Assembly: GCF_003205195.1 (NCBI RefSeq)
Contig: NZ_QJRY01000008.1
Coordinates: 88,191 to 152,190 of the forward strand
From: Peteryoungia wuzhouensis
GTDB lineage: Bacteria; Pseudomonadota; Alphaproteobacteria; Rhizobiales; Rhizobiaceae
Length of the DNA stretch: 64,000 nucleotides
Direction of reading: 5' to 3'
Shown here: in pieces, positions 33,118 through 41,400 of the stretch
How positions within the stretch are numbered: position 1 is the first letter of the stretch
How the letters are laid out: each line of letters starts with the position of its first letter
Position numbers and translations under genes: made by a program
Notes under the pieces: model-generated
What the model saw: the letters and a program-made list of their open reading frames with translations, nothing else
Told to the model about the DNA's origin: nothing
The model's database searches: none

Positions 33118-34380
33118 TTGATCGTGATCGACGTGAAGACGGGGTTTCTGCTCTGGGTGATCCAGGCGGGCACGCTCGCGATTCTCCTCATCGCCATTTG
33201 GCTGCATGGGCGCGAGCAGCGGCATTTCCTCTGGTTCGGCATCGGTTTTGCCGCGCACGCGACCGGCCTGGGGCTGGTGGGCGGGCGCGGAGACATTCCG
33301 GATTTCGTGTCCATCCACGTCGCCAATGTCACCTCGCTGCTTGCCTTCGGTTGCTGGGCCGGGGCAATTTCGGCACTCGACCGGAGACAGCCGCCTCTTC
33401 TTGCCTGGCTTCCGCCGCTGGTCTGGATCGGCTGCAATCTCGTGCCGGAGGTGCGCGACACCTTTTACCTGCGGGTCGCAACCCACAACCTTGGCGCCAC
33501 CGTGGGATTTATGTTTCTGGCCTTTCTCATCATGAGGGCCAGCTTCAGTTCCCCGCGCTATCGCCAGATGCTTGCCGTCGTCTGGAGCATCCAGGCTCTG
33601 TCCTCGATCAGCTTCTGCGTCTTCGTCCTCTTCGACAAGCCGCGCAATTTTCAGGCAGACATCATCGGCCTCTGGATGGGAACGGTTGCCCTGATCGGCT
33701 TCATCACGGCGATCATCATCCTGGCCAAGATGCTGATGGATCGATCCGAGGAGCGGCTGCAAGCCCTGGTGCGCACCGATCCCCTGACCGGCGTGCTCAA
33801 TCGTCGCGGCTTCACGGAAGCTTATCAGCGACTGCAGGACGCCGCCCCCTTGCCCGGCATCGGTCTGTTGATCTTCGACCTGGACCACTTCAAGCAGGTG
33901 AACGACGATCACGGCCATCAGGTCGGCGATATGGTGCTGCAGGAGTTTTCAAACCTGTGCCGATCGCTGCTGCCCCAGAGGGCAGCCTTTGCCCGGACCG
34001 GCGGCGAGGAATTCGCGGCGGTTCTCGCCATTTCGGAGCCTCGGGATGCGGCGCTGTTTGCGGAGACTGTCAGGCTTGCACTTGCCGAACGGGTGATCTC
34101 GACCCAGGCGCAGGATCTGCGCATCACAACGAGCGTCGGTATCGCGGTTAGCCCGCTCTCTCGTGCGGCGCTCGATCAGTTGATGACCGATGCGGATGCC
34201 GCCCTCTATGCCTCGAAAGAGCGGGGCCGCAATCGGACCTCGGTCAAATCAGGCTCGCGGATCATGACCGTACCACCGACCGGGTCCGGCAAAGCCGATC
34301 GCGATGTCGACGGGCGCGTGGACCGTCAGGTGGCGATCCTCAAGCGCATCGCCGCCGTTGCCACATCGCTCGACGACTGA
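33118..34380 (+). CDS. Membrane-bound diguanylate cyclase (GGDEF)
   Basis: A 420-residue protein making cyclic-di-GMP. Residues about 8-205 contain six hydrophobic helices forming a membrane sensor region. A short linker (DRSEERLQALV) leads to the GGDEF domain (about 220-380), with TDPLTGVLNRRGF, FDLDHFKQVND and the active-site GGEEF near 295-299. No RxxD inhibitory site is evident before it. The start is uncertain: TTG 33118 or GTG 33124, both just after TGGGATA. The C-terminal tail of about 45 residues is not part of a known domain. Confidence 0.88.
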   Translation: MIVIDVKTGFLLWVIQAGTLAILLIAIWLHGREQRHFLWFGIGFAAHATGLGLVGGRGDIPDFVSIHVANVTSLLAFGCWAGAISALDRRQPPLLAWLPPLVWIGCNLVPEVRDTFYLRVATHNLGATVGFMFLAFLIMRASFSSPRYRQMLAVVWSIQALSSISFCVFVLFDKPRNFQADIIGLWMGTVALIGFITAIIILAKMLMDRSEERLQALVRTDPLTGVLNRRGFTEAYQRLQDAAPLPGIGLLIFDLDHFKQVNDDHGHQVGDMVLQEFSNLCRSLLPQRAAFARTGGEEFAAVLAISEPRDAALFAETVRLALAERVISTQAQDLRITTSVGIAVSPLSRAALDQLMTDADAALYASKERGRNRTSVKSGSRIMTVPPTGSGKADRDVDGRVDRQVAILKRIAAVATSLDD

Positions 34381-34431
34381 ATCTCGGCGCGCGCTCTTGC
34401 GCAACCAATATCATTGCATAAACAGGGTGCC

Positions 34432-35676
34432 ATGACCGACCTTTCCTTCCTCTCCATCGACCCGGCCACGCGCCGCGTCTCCCTCGACGCTCGCGATCCA
34501 GCCTTCTACAGCGATCCGAACCGCGCCTATGCGGCCTTGCATGCCAGCTGTCCCACCTTTTACTGGGAAGAGCAGAGGCAGTGGTTCTTTACCGGCTATG
34601 ACCATGTGAATGCGCTGCTGCGCGACCGGCGTTTCGGCCGTCAGATCCTGCACATCGCAACGCGCGAGGAACTGGGCATGCCCGAGCCTGCCGCTCATAC
34701 GCGGCATTTCGACAAGGCAGAGGAGCACTCACTGCTCGAAATCGAACCGCCAGAGCACACGCGCCTGCGCACGCTCGTCAACCGGGCCTTCGTTTCGCGT
34801 CACGTCGAAAAGATGACGCCGGAGATCGAGGCGCTGGCGAACCGGCTGATCGACAGTTTCGAGAAGGACGGCAAGACGGAGCTTCTGTCGACATTTGCCG
34901 ATATCATCCCCGTCACGATGATCGCCCGGATGATCGGCATCCCCGAGCAGATGGGACCACAGCTCCTCAAATGGAGCCACGACTATGTCGGCATGTACAT
35001 GTTCAAGCGGAACCGCGCCGACGAAGAGGCTGCCGATCGATCCGCCAAGGAGTTCGCCGACTATGTGCGGCAGGTCATCGCCGAGCGGCGGGCAGCGCCT
35101 CGCGACGATCTGCTCAGCCACATGATCCATACAGAGCACAAAGGCCAGTTCCTCACCGAGGACGAGCTGATCTCGACGACGATCGTGCTCCTGAATGCCG
35201 GACACGAGGCGACCGTGCACCAGATCGGCAATTCGGTTCGGGTCATCCTCGAAAGCGACATTGATCCGGCAACGCTGTTTACCGACGACAAGGCAACGGA
35301 GAGGACCGTCGAGGAGACGCTGCGGATCTGCGCGCCGGTGCATATCTTCCAGCGCTGGTGTCTGGAGCCCTGCGAGATCGACGGTGTGCCGTTCCAGCGC
35401 GGCGACAAGGTGAGCCTCATTCTCGCGGCGGCCAATCTCGATCCGCACAAGTTCCCCGATCCGCTAACCTTCAAGCCGGATCGCGACGAAGGGGCCAACC
35501 TCTCCTTCGGCGCGGGCATTCATTTCTGCATCGGCGCGCCGCTTGCACGGCTCGAACTCAACATCGTGCTGCCGCTGCTGTTCAAACGTCTGCCGGGGCT
35601 GAAGATCGCCGAGACGCCTGTTGTGAAGGATGTCTATCACTTCCATGGGCTGGAACGCCTCGACCTCAGCTGGTGA
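34432..35676 (+). CDS. Cytochrome P450
   Basis: A 414-residue soluble bacterial P450 monooxygenase. The I-helix oxygen-activation motif is NAGHEAT, the ExxR motif is Glu295-x-x-Arg298 in EETLR, and the heme ligand is Cys366 in FGAGIHFCIGAPLARLE. It probably draws electrons from a ferredoxin/reductase encoded elsewhere, since none is adjacent. ATG 34432 is used; the frame is open six codons upstream. The substrate cannot be told. It overlaps the convergent WYL regulator gene by 11 bases. Confidence 0.95.
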   Translation: MTDLSFLSIDPATRRVSLDARDPAFYSDPNRAYAALHASCPTFYWEEQRQWFFTGYDHVNALLRDRRFGRQILHIATREELGMPEPAAHTRHFDKAEEHSLLEIEPPEHTRLRTLVNRAFVSRHVEKMTPEIEALANRLIDSFEKDGKTELLSTFADIIPVTMIARMIGIPEQMGPQLLKWSHDYVGMYMFKRNRADEEAADRSAKEFADYVRQVIAERRAAPRDDLLSHMIHTEHKGQFLTEDELISTTIVLLNAGHEATVHQIGNSVRVILESDIDPATLFTDDKATERTVEETLRICAPVHIFQRWCLEPCEIDGVPFQRGDKVSLILAAANLDPHKFPDPLTFKPDRDEGANLSFGAGIHFCIGAPLARLELNIVLPLLFKRLPGLKIAETPVVKDVYHFHGLERLDLSW

Positions 35677-36649
35677 GGTCGGTCGCGTCAGCGTAACGCG
35701 CCCTCAGGGTTTCGACGGCTCGACGCGTGGCGGCCCGCAATTCCGGCGGGTCGACGACCTCGGCCTCCGTTGCCAGCTTCAGCATTTCGGACACGGCCAT
35801 GCGCTCCTGCGCCACCGGCAGGCGGACAGTGCGCCAGCCCTGCTCGTCCGGCTCGTCGATGAACTGGAGATTGGCCCGGACGTAAGGCGGCGCCATGTGC
35901 TCGATTTCCTTCAGCCCCCAGGGTGACAGGCGAACGGTGGCCCAGTTCGGATAAAGCTCGAGCTCCAGGCGCCGCGTGTTTGCATCCCAATAGCCGGCAA
36001 GATCGAAGTCCCTCGGCCACTCGAAGCGCTCATCGGTGACGATCAGATCGAGCACGCGGGAAATGCGGTATGTCCGGGGTGTCCCGTCGACGCGCGCAAC
36101 GAGGTACCAGGCGCCGCCCTTCATGACGATGCCGAGCGGCTCTGCCACGCGGTTCTTTTCCGCTTTCCAGGATCGATACCGCATCCGGATGCGCTTGGAA
36201 TGCCAGACCGCGTCGGCGATGGCCTGGAGGTGGAGAGGCTGCTCCCCTTCCGCCAGCCAGGCTGGCGCGTCGAGATGGAATTTCGACTGGATGCGCCTGG
36301 CGTTCTCACGCAGATCTTCGGGCAAGGCCGCCGTCAGCTTCTTCTGGGCGCCAGCCATCAGCGAGCCGAGGCCGAGATCAGCTGCGGCACCCGGTATCCC
36401 CGTCAGGAACATGGCCTCGGCTTCGGCGGGCGTCAGACCGTTCAGCCGAACGCGGTAGCCGTCCAGAAGCCGGTAGCCGCCATCCGATCCTCGCTCGCTG
36501 TAGACCGGGATCCCGGCAAGCGAGAGGGCGTCGATATCGCGGTAGATGGTGCGAACGGAGACGTCGTTCTCCGCTGCAAGCACCTCGGCCGTCACCAGTC
36601 CCTTTGCCTGCAGGGTGGTCAGGATGTTGATCAGGCGGCTTGCTCGCAT
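35666..36649 (-). CDS. WYL-domain transcriptional regulator (YafY type)
   Basis: A 327-residue regulator. The N-terminal HTH_11 winged helix covers about 3-58 (RLINILTTLQAKGLVTAEVL, VSVRTIYRDIDALSLAGIPV). The WYL ligand-sensing domain covers about 140-220, with the motif AWYLVARVDGTPRTYRISRV, and a C-terminal WCX-like extension follows. ATG 36649 is the start; upstream frame residues look untranslated. It is divergent from the glutathione S-transferase gene with a near-palindrome between them, which suggests it controls that gene and itself. Confidence 0.9.
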   Translation of the reverse strand: MRASRLINILTTLQAKGLVTAEVLAAENDVSVRTIYRDIDALSLAGIPVYSERGSDGGYRLLDGYRVRLNGLTPAEAEAMFLTGIPGAAADLGLGSLMAGAQKKLTAALPEDLRENARRIQSKFHLDAPAWLAEGEQPLHLQAIADAVWHSKRIRMRYRSWKAEKNRVAEPLGIVMKGGAWYLVARVDGTPRTYRISRVLDLIVTDERFEWPRDFDLAGYWDANTRRLELELYPNWATVRLSPWGLKEIEHMAPPYVRANLQFIDEPDEQGWRTVRLPVAQERMAVSEMLKLATEAEVVDPPELRAATRRAVETLRARYADATDLTS

Positions 36650-36686
36650 CAGGAAATTCTCCTTCTTCGACGAATATCCTAAATCA

Positions 36687-36707
36687 ACCTGACACATTCT
36701 GACAGGT
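36687..36707. promoter_or_regulatory. Candidate operator between WYL regulator and GST
   Basis: ACCTGACA and TGACAGGT flank a five-base centre (CATTC). The outer ACCTG/CAGGT arms are inverted, and TGACA also appears as a direct pair. It lies 38 bases upstream of the regulator start and 60 bases upstream of the GST start, a suitable site for shared control. Confidence 0.5.
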
Positions 36708-36766
36708 ATGCGGGCGCATTCTCCTTACATCGCCTCGAGGCGAGATCATTTCAAAGGGAGACATCC

Positions 36767-37423
36767 ATGACCCGGAACCAATCAATTACACTCTATTATT
36801 CGCCACAGACCCGCGCGACAGGCGCACGCATTCTGCTGGAAGAGCTTGGGGTCCCCTATCATCTGCATGTGCTGAACATGAAAGCCGGCGAACAGCGGCA
36901 GCCGGCTTATCTCGCCATCAATCCGCTCGGGAAGGTCCCTGCGGTTCGTGTCGGCGAAACGCTGGTCACCGAACAGGGCGCCATCTATCTCTACCTCGCC
37001 GATCTCTTCCCGGAGGCGGGCCTTGCCCCCGCTCTCACCGATCCGGACCGTGGCGCTTATCTTCGCTGGCTCTTCATCTATGGGAGCTGCTTCGAGCCGG
37101 CTGTCGTCGATCGCTACATGAAACGCGAGCCGGGTTCGCTGAACGAGACGCCCTATGCGAGTTATGAGTCGCTGATCGACATGCTGGAGGAGACCTTGAA
37201 GACCGGGCCCTACCTGCTCGGCGAGCGTTTCACGGCTGCGGACCTTTTGTGGGGTGTCGCACTGCAGTGGACGACAATGTTCGGACTGGTCGAAGCCCGC
37301 CCGGCTTTCCAGGCTTACATGGAACGCATCGGCAACCGTGCAAGCGTGCAGAAGGTCTCCGCCGAGGATGCGGCCATGGCCGCCGAACATGAAGCTGCGG
37401 CCGCCCGGCTGAAAGCCAGCTGA
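36767..37423 (+). CDS. Glutathione S-transferase family protein
   Basis: A 218-residue protein. The N-terminal thioredoxin-like domain (about 5-80) has ITLYYSPQTRATGARILLEE, PLGKVPAV with the conserved cis-Pro, and TEQGAIYLYLAD with the glutathione gamma-glutamyl site. The C-terminal helical domain contains LLGERFTAADLLWGVAL (N-capping box). It likely conjugates or reduces electrophiles with glutathione in the cytoplasm. GGGAG six bases before ATG supports the start. It is probably controlled by the divergent WYL regulator. Confidence 0.92.
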   Translation: MTRNQSITLYYSPQTRATGARILLEELGVPYHLHVLNMKAGEQRQPAYLAINPLGKVPAVRVGETLVTEQGAIYLYLADLFPEAGLAPALTDPDRGAYLRWLFIYGSCFEPAVVDRYMKREPGSLNETPYASYESLIDMLEETLKTGPYLLGERFTAADLLWGVALQWTTMFGLVEARPAFQAYMERIGNRASVQKVSAEDAAMAAEHEAAAARLKAS

Positions 37424-37430
37424 TTGCGAA

Positions 37431-37465
37431 GAGGATGGCCGGCCTCCGCCGGGTCGGCCATCCTC
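37431..37465. terminator. Hairpin after the GST gene
   Basis: GAGGATGGCCG pairs with CGGCCATCCTC, a perfect 11-base stem eight bases past the stop codon. It lacks a T-run but is well placed to end transcription. The stretch from here to 37593 has no other feature. Confidence 0.6.
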
Positions 37466-37593
37466 GGCGCATCCGATCAGGCGCGTGTGCCTATCGCGGC
37501 GCAGGCGTGCGTTTGGACAAGGCGGGCCTGAGCGCTTGGCATGCGCTGCCTAGCCGGCCAAAAATCGCTGTGTCTTCGAGCAATGGAAACTCG

Positions 37594-37938
37594 CTAGACC
37601 CGGATGACATAATCCTTGCGAGTCGTTTCAAGGACTTCCCAGGTTCCCTTGAAGCCGGGTCTGAGGATCAGGCGGTCGCCGGCCTTCAGATGGATCGGCT
37701 CGCCGCCATCCTCCGTCACGACCGAGTGGCCTTCGAGAATGTGGAAATACTCCCATTCGTCGTAGAGGATCCGCCACTTGCCGGGTGTCGACTGCCAGAT
37801 GCCGGCATAGAGGCCGCCGTCGGCCTCTTCGATATTCCAGGTGGTGAAGCGCGGATCACCGGATATCAGGCGGTCCGGCGCGGGCGCGCCCTCTTCCGGC
37901 GTGATGGTGGAAGGCTCGAAGGCTAGGACAGCGGACAT
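37594..37938 (-). CDS. Cupin domain protein (DUF861/EutQ-like)
   Basis: A 114-residue single-domain cupin. The two conserved boxes are visible: GKWRILYDEWEYFHILEGHS and KAGDRLILRPGFKGTWEV. The pattern PGKWRI...EYFHILEG...G..V.L..GD...L.PGF.G.W.V is that of the cupin_3 (DUF861) group. It is a possible small-molecule-binding protein or sugar-related enzyme; the function is not defined. GGGAG six bases before ATG fixes the start. Confidence 0.85.
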   Translation of the reverse strand: MSAVLAFEPSTITPEEGAPAPDRLISGDPRFTTWNIEEADGGLYAGIWQSTPGKWRILYDEWEYFHILEGHSVVTEDGGEPIHLKAGDRLILRPGFKGTWEVLETTRKDYVIRV

Positions 37939-37956
37939 GGTGGCTCCCGGATGAAC

Positions 37957-37980
37957 GGTGGCGGCCTTCCGGCCGCCACC
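37957..37980. terminator. Perfect hairpin downstream of metZ
   Basis: GGTGGCGGCC and GGCCGCCACC form a ten-base stem with TTCC loop, ten bases beyond the stop of the minus-strand sulfhydrylase gene. No T-run follows, so this is a probable but not classical terminator. Confidence 0.55.
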
Positions 37981-37989
37981 TTGATGATC

Positions 37990-39276
37990 TCAGACTTTCG
38001 CCAGCGACTGTTCAAGATCGGCGATGATATCGGCCGGATCCTCGATGCCGATCGACAGGCGCACCACGTCGGGGCCGGCACCGGCCGCGATCTGCTGCGC
38101 CTCGGAGAGCTGGGCGTGGGTAGTCGACGCCGGATGAATGATCAGCGAGCGCGTGTCGCCGATATTGGCCAGATGCGAGAAGAGCTGCAAACCGCCGACC
38201 AGCGCCTTGCCGGCCTCCAGACCACCCTTGATGCCGAAGGTGAAGACGGAACCGGCGCCCTTTGGCGCGTAGCGCTTCTGCAGGGCATTGTTCGGATCAT
38301 CCGGCAGGCCGGCATAGTTGACCCAGGCGATCTTCGGGTGGTTTTTCAACCAGGTCGCCACCTTCATCGCATTGTCGCAATGGCGCTGCATGCGCAGCGG
38401 CAGCGTTTCAATGCCGGTCAGAAGCAGGAAGGCGTTCATCGGGGCAATTGCCGGGCCGAGGTCACGCAGGCCGAGGACACGGCAGGCGATGGCAAAGGCG
38501 AAATTGCCGAAGGTCTGGTGAAGGACCACGCCTGAGTATTCCGGGCGCGGGGCTGACAGCATCGGGTACTTGCCCTCCTTGGCCGACCAATCGAAGGTGC
38601 CGCCATCGACGATGACGCCACCCATCGAATTGCCGTGGCCGCCGAGGAACTTGGTGGCCGAGTGGACGATGATGTCGGCGCCGTGCTGCAGCGGGCGGAT
38701 CAGGTAGGGGCTTGCCATGGTGTTGTCGACGATCAGCGGCAGGCCGTGACGATGGGCGACCTCGGCAATCGCCTCGATATCGACGAAGGTGCCGCCGGGA
38801 TTGGCGAGGCTTTCGATGTAGACGGCCTTCGTCCTGTCATCAATCTGCGCCTCAAAGCTCGCTATATCGGCAGAATCGGCCCAGCGCACGTGCCAGTCGA
38901 AATTCTTGAAGGCATGGCCGAACTGGTTGATCGAACCGCCATAGAGCTTCTTGGCCGCGACGAAATTGTCGCCCGGCTGCATCAGCGTGTGGAACACGAG
39001 AAGCTGGGCCGCATGACCCGAGGCGACGGCGAGTGCTGCGGTACCGCCCTCGAGGGCGGCGACGCGCTCTTCGAGCACGGCCTGTGTCGGGTTCATGATG
39101 CGGGTGTAGATATTGCCGAACTGCTTCAGGCCGAAGAGAGCCGCCGCATGGTCCGAATCGTTGAAGACGAAGGCGGTGGTCTGGTAGATCGGCGTGATCC
39201 GCGCGCCGGTGGTGGGGTCAGGCTGAGCGCCGGCGTGGACGGCAAGCGTTGCAAAACCCGGATTCGTGTCCGACAT
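37990..39276 (-). CDS. metZ: O-acetylhomoserine/O-succinylhomoserine sulfhydrylase
   Basis: A 428-residue PLP enzyme of the Cys/Met metabolism family that makes homocysteine from acylated homoserine and sulfide. The PLP-binding Lys209 is in HSATKFLGGHG. Other conserved parts are IYTRIMNPT, SGHAAQ and NPGGTFVDIEAIA. The length of about 430 residues fits the MetY/MetZ group rather than shorter cystathionine gamma-synthases. GGGAGG nine bases before ATG supports the start. metZ and metY cannot be separated with certainty by eye. Confidence 0.9.
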   Translation of the reverse strand: MSDTNPGFATLAVHAGAQPDPTTGARITPIYQTTAFVFNDSDHAAALFGLKQFGNIYTRIMNPTQAVLEERVAALEGGTAALAVASGHAAQLLVFHTLMQPGDNFVAAKKLYGGSINQFGHAFKNFDWHVRWADSADIASFEAQIDDRTKAVYIESLANPGGTFVDIEAIAEVAHRHGLPLIVDNTMASPYLIRPLQHGADIIVHSATKFLGGHGNSMGGVIVDGGTFDWSAKEGKYPMLSAPRPEYSGVVLHQTFGNFAFAIACRVLGLRDLGPAIAPMNAFLLLTGIETLPLRMQRHCDNAMKVATWLKNHPKIAWVNYAGLPDDPNNALQKRYAPKGAGSVFTFGIKGGLEAGKALVGGLQLFSHLANIGDTRSLIIHPASTTHAQLSEAQQIAAGAGPDVVRLSIGIEDPADIIADLEQSLAKV

Positions 39277-39382
39277 CTGATAGATCCTCCCTTAAGCTGG
39301 ACTGCGGCGGATCATAGTCAGTCGCAGCCGCTTGTCAGCCCGCAATATTCCAATCTCAACGGTCTGGTGAGCATAAACATCC

Positions 39383-39396
39383 TTGATCGAGGTCAA
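39383..39396 (+). promoter_or_regulatory. FixK/FNR-type box (anaerobox)
   Basis: TTGATCGAGGTCAA matches the rhizobial FixK/FnrN consensus TTGAT-N4-RTCAA at every defined position. It lies 51 bases before the DUF6455 ATG, which would place it near -41 relative to a start site shortly before the gene, the usual activating position. Confidence 0.75.
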
Positions 39397-39446
39397 TGCG
39401 CCGCGTTGGTCTGGTGGCATGCTCTGTGTCCTTGATGGAGGTAGTC

Positions 39447-39878
39447 ATGACCCTGAGCCTTACCGAACCCGTGCGCCACACGATGCAGCAGATCCTCTCC
39501 TGGTTTGCCCAAAGTTTCGAATCCTCGACCGAAGCCGACATGCTGGCCACACTCGACCAGACACAGATCAATGCACTGGCCGAAGACTGTGGCTTGAGCC
39601 CGCATCAGTTGCTGGCGCTCGTCAAGGCGGGGCCGCATGCCGCCGACGAAATGCCGGAGGTCATGCGCGCGCTCAACATCGATCCGGCCGAAGTCGACTT
39701 TCAGATGCGCCAGACATTTCGCGGCATGCAGATCGCCTGTGCCGAATGCGCGTCGAAGGACCAATGCCGTCGCGACCTGAAGAGCGGTGCGATCGGCAAG
39801 GCGTTTGTCGACTACTGCAACAATGCAGAGAGCCTGAACGCGCTCAGGGCAAATCCTGAAGTGCTGCTCGATCGCTGA
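39447..39878 (+). CDS. DUF6455 family protein, FixK/FNR-box controlled
   Basis: A 143-residue protein. The C-terminal half carries the cysteine pattern CAECASKDQCRRDL ... DYCNNAESLNAL of the DUF6455 group, and the N-terminal half is helical (TMQQILSWFAQSFESSTEAD). The cysteines could bind metal or a cluster. GGAGG six bases before ATG 39447 fixes the start. The upstream FixK/FNR box suggests induction at low oxygen. The function is otherwise unknown. Confidence 0.8.
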   Translation: MTLSLTEPVRHTMQQILSWFAQSFESSTEADMLATLDQTQINALAEDCGLSPHQLLALVKAGPHAADEMPEVMRALNIDPAEVDFQMRQTFRGMQIACAECASKDQCRRDLKSGAIGKAFVDYCNNAESLNALRANPEVLLDR

Positions 39879-39881
39879 GCC

Positions 39882-40313
39882 TCAAAGCCCCAATCGCGGC
39901 ATCTCTATCGCCGGGCAGCGGTTCATCACCACCTTGATGCCGGCCTCTTCGGCCGGTTTGACAGCCTCGTCGTCCCGCACGGTCAGCTGTCCCCAGATGA
40001 CCTGAGGCCGCGTCGGCAGAGCAAGCGCCTCGGAGACGACTTCGCCGAGATATTCCGGCGCGCGGAACACGTCGATCATGTCGATGGCTTCGGGGATATC
40101 GGCCATGGTCGCATAGACCATCTGGCCGAGAATCTCCTTTCCCGCCTGACCGGGATTGACGGGAAAGACGCGATAACCCTTCGACATCAGATACCGCATC
40201 ACGCCGAAACTGGGACGATCGGGCTTCGGAGAGGCTCCGAGGAGCGCGATGGTCTTTACCTCCGTCAGAATGCCCTTCAGATACTCGTTGGAATAATGGG
40301 TGTGTTCGGCCAT
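39882..40313 (-). CDS. CoA-binding domain protein (first paralogue)
   Basis: A 143-residue Rossmann-like protein of the CoA_binding_2 family (YccU-like). Features are TIALLGASPKPDRPSFGVMR, KGYRVFPVNPGQAGKEILGQ and IPEAIDMIDVFRAPEYLGEV. It is clearly related to the protein at 40821-41288, with shared GYRVFPVNP, the GI.VVMNR C-terminal motif and the same order of blocks. AAGGAG eight bases before ATG supports the start. The physiological role of the family is unknown. Confidence 0.9.
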   Translation of the reverse strand: MAEHTHYSNEYLKGILTEVKTIALLGASPKPDRPSFGVMRYLMSKGYRVFPVNPGQAGKEILGQMVYATMADIPEAIDMIDVFRAPEYLGEVVSEALALPTRPQVIWGQLTVRDDEAVKPAEEAGIKVVMNRCPAIEMPRLGL

Positions 40314-40475
40314 CCGGTTCTCCTTCGCATCTCGTCAAAGCTTGCAGAGACTTAGATGGGTGTGAGATCTTCGACAACAAGGCCATCGGCCCCGCCGTGG
40401 ATCCCGTCACGATACGGCGACGGCTGGAACCGTGAGACGGGCCGGACGTTGAGATGCAGCCGAAGGAGGATCGTC

Positions 40476-40811
40476 ATGCGCCTGAACCATATCGTCATCA
40501 TGGTCGCCGCACTCGGGGCGGCATCGCCGGCCGCCGCCATCTCACGCTACAATTCGCAAAGCCTGACCTGCGATCAGGCGCGCCAGCGGGTCCTCAACGA
40601 GGGGGCCGTGATCCTGCGCTATCCATCGACACGCGTGCGCGGCATGACGCTTTACGACCGCTACGTCACACGCAATGCGCTGTGTGCGCCCCACGAATAT
40701 GCCGAGCGGGCCTATGTGCCGACACGGGACGAGCCGCGTTGCCCCGTCCTCAACTGCCAGTCTTACGATCCCCTGCCCGGACGATTCGGCAAGCCGATCA
40801 TCGGGTTCTGA
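40476..40811 (+). CDS. Small secreted protein, hypothetical
   Basis: A 111-residue protein with an N-terminal signal peptide (RLNHIVIMVAALGAASPAAA, cleavage likely before ISRYNSQ). The mature part has four cysteines (SLTCDQ, ALCAPH, PRCPVLNC), suggesting disulfides in the periplasm. GGAGG seven bases before ATG fixes the start. Similar short proteins with an SLTCDQA..V...GAVI..YPS.R..G..LYDRYV pattern are common in rhizobia. No function is known. Confidence 0.8.
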   Translation: MRLNHIVIMVAALGAASPAAAISRYNSQSLTCDQARQRVLNEGAVILRYPSTRVRGMTLYDRYVTRNALCAPHEYAERAYVPTRDEPRCPVLNCQSYDPLPGRFGKPIIGF

Positions 40812-40820
40812 GCGGTTTCA

Positions 40821-41288
40821 CTAGGCGGCGTGGGCCGGGCCGTGATGCGGCGCATGGGTCAGTTCGTAGACGAGCGGATATTCCGAAACCAGGGCCCGGT
40901 TCATCACCACCTTGATACCGGCAGCTTCGGCCCGGGCTGCTGCGGCATCGTCCCTGACGCCAAGCTGGCACCAGATGGCTTTCGGATGCGGGGTCATAGT
41001 CAGGACCTCGTCGACGATCTGGTCCAGTTGATCGGACCGGCGAAACACGTCGACGAGATCGATGGGTTCCGGGATGTCGGACAGCGAGGCGTATACGCGC
41101 TGGCCAAGGATCGTGCCCCCTGCATGGGCCGGGTTGACGGGAAAAACCCGATAGCCCTTGCCGAGCAGAAAACCTGATATCCAATGGCTTGGACGGTGGT
41201 CGTTGGTCGAGGCGCCGACCACCGCGACATTGTGCGCACTCTTGAGGATCTCGGCGAGATAATCGTTGAGATAGGTGTCGTGGTTCAT
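40821..41288 (-). CDS. CoA-binding domain protein (second paralogue)
   Basis: A 155-residue member of the same CoA_binding_2 family as 39882-40313. It has NVAVVGASTNDHRPSHWISG, KGYRVFPVNPAHAGGTILGQ, IPEPIDLVDVFRRSDQLDQI and AGIKVVMNRALVSEYPLV. ATG 41288 follows AGGAGG by about seven bases; the longer open frame upstream is antisense to other sequence and not coding. The two paralogues flank the secreted protein gene. Confidence 0.9.
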   Translation of the reverse strand: MNHDTYLNDYLAEILKSAHNVAVVGASTNDHRPSHWISGFLLGKGYRVFPVNPAHAGGTILGQRVYASLSDIPEPIDLVDVFRRSDQLDQIVDEVLTMTPHPKAIWCQLGVRDDAAAARAEAAGIKVVMNRALVSEYPLVYELTHAPHHGPAHAA

Positions 41289-41400
41289 GGACTTCCTCCT
41301 GGCCGCGCGGGCCGCTGAGCAAACCGTCCTATATTCCCCAACCCTGTTATACGCTGAATCCGTTAACGGTCGCGCTCCGCATCCACTCAAATGCCGTGCA

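Noticed and set aside
32881-33918. Minus-strand open frame of 345 codons opposite the GGDEF gene
   Set aside because: The plus strand encodes a canonical GGDEF protein; the antisense frame is rich in Asp/His/Gln with no domain.
39277-39446. Possible SAM-II riboswitch before metZ
   Set aside because: The leader ends in a GCTTAAGGGAGG sequence slightly like the SAM-II tail, but the other conserved blocks and the pseudoknot pairing could not be found.
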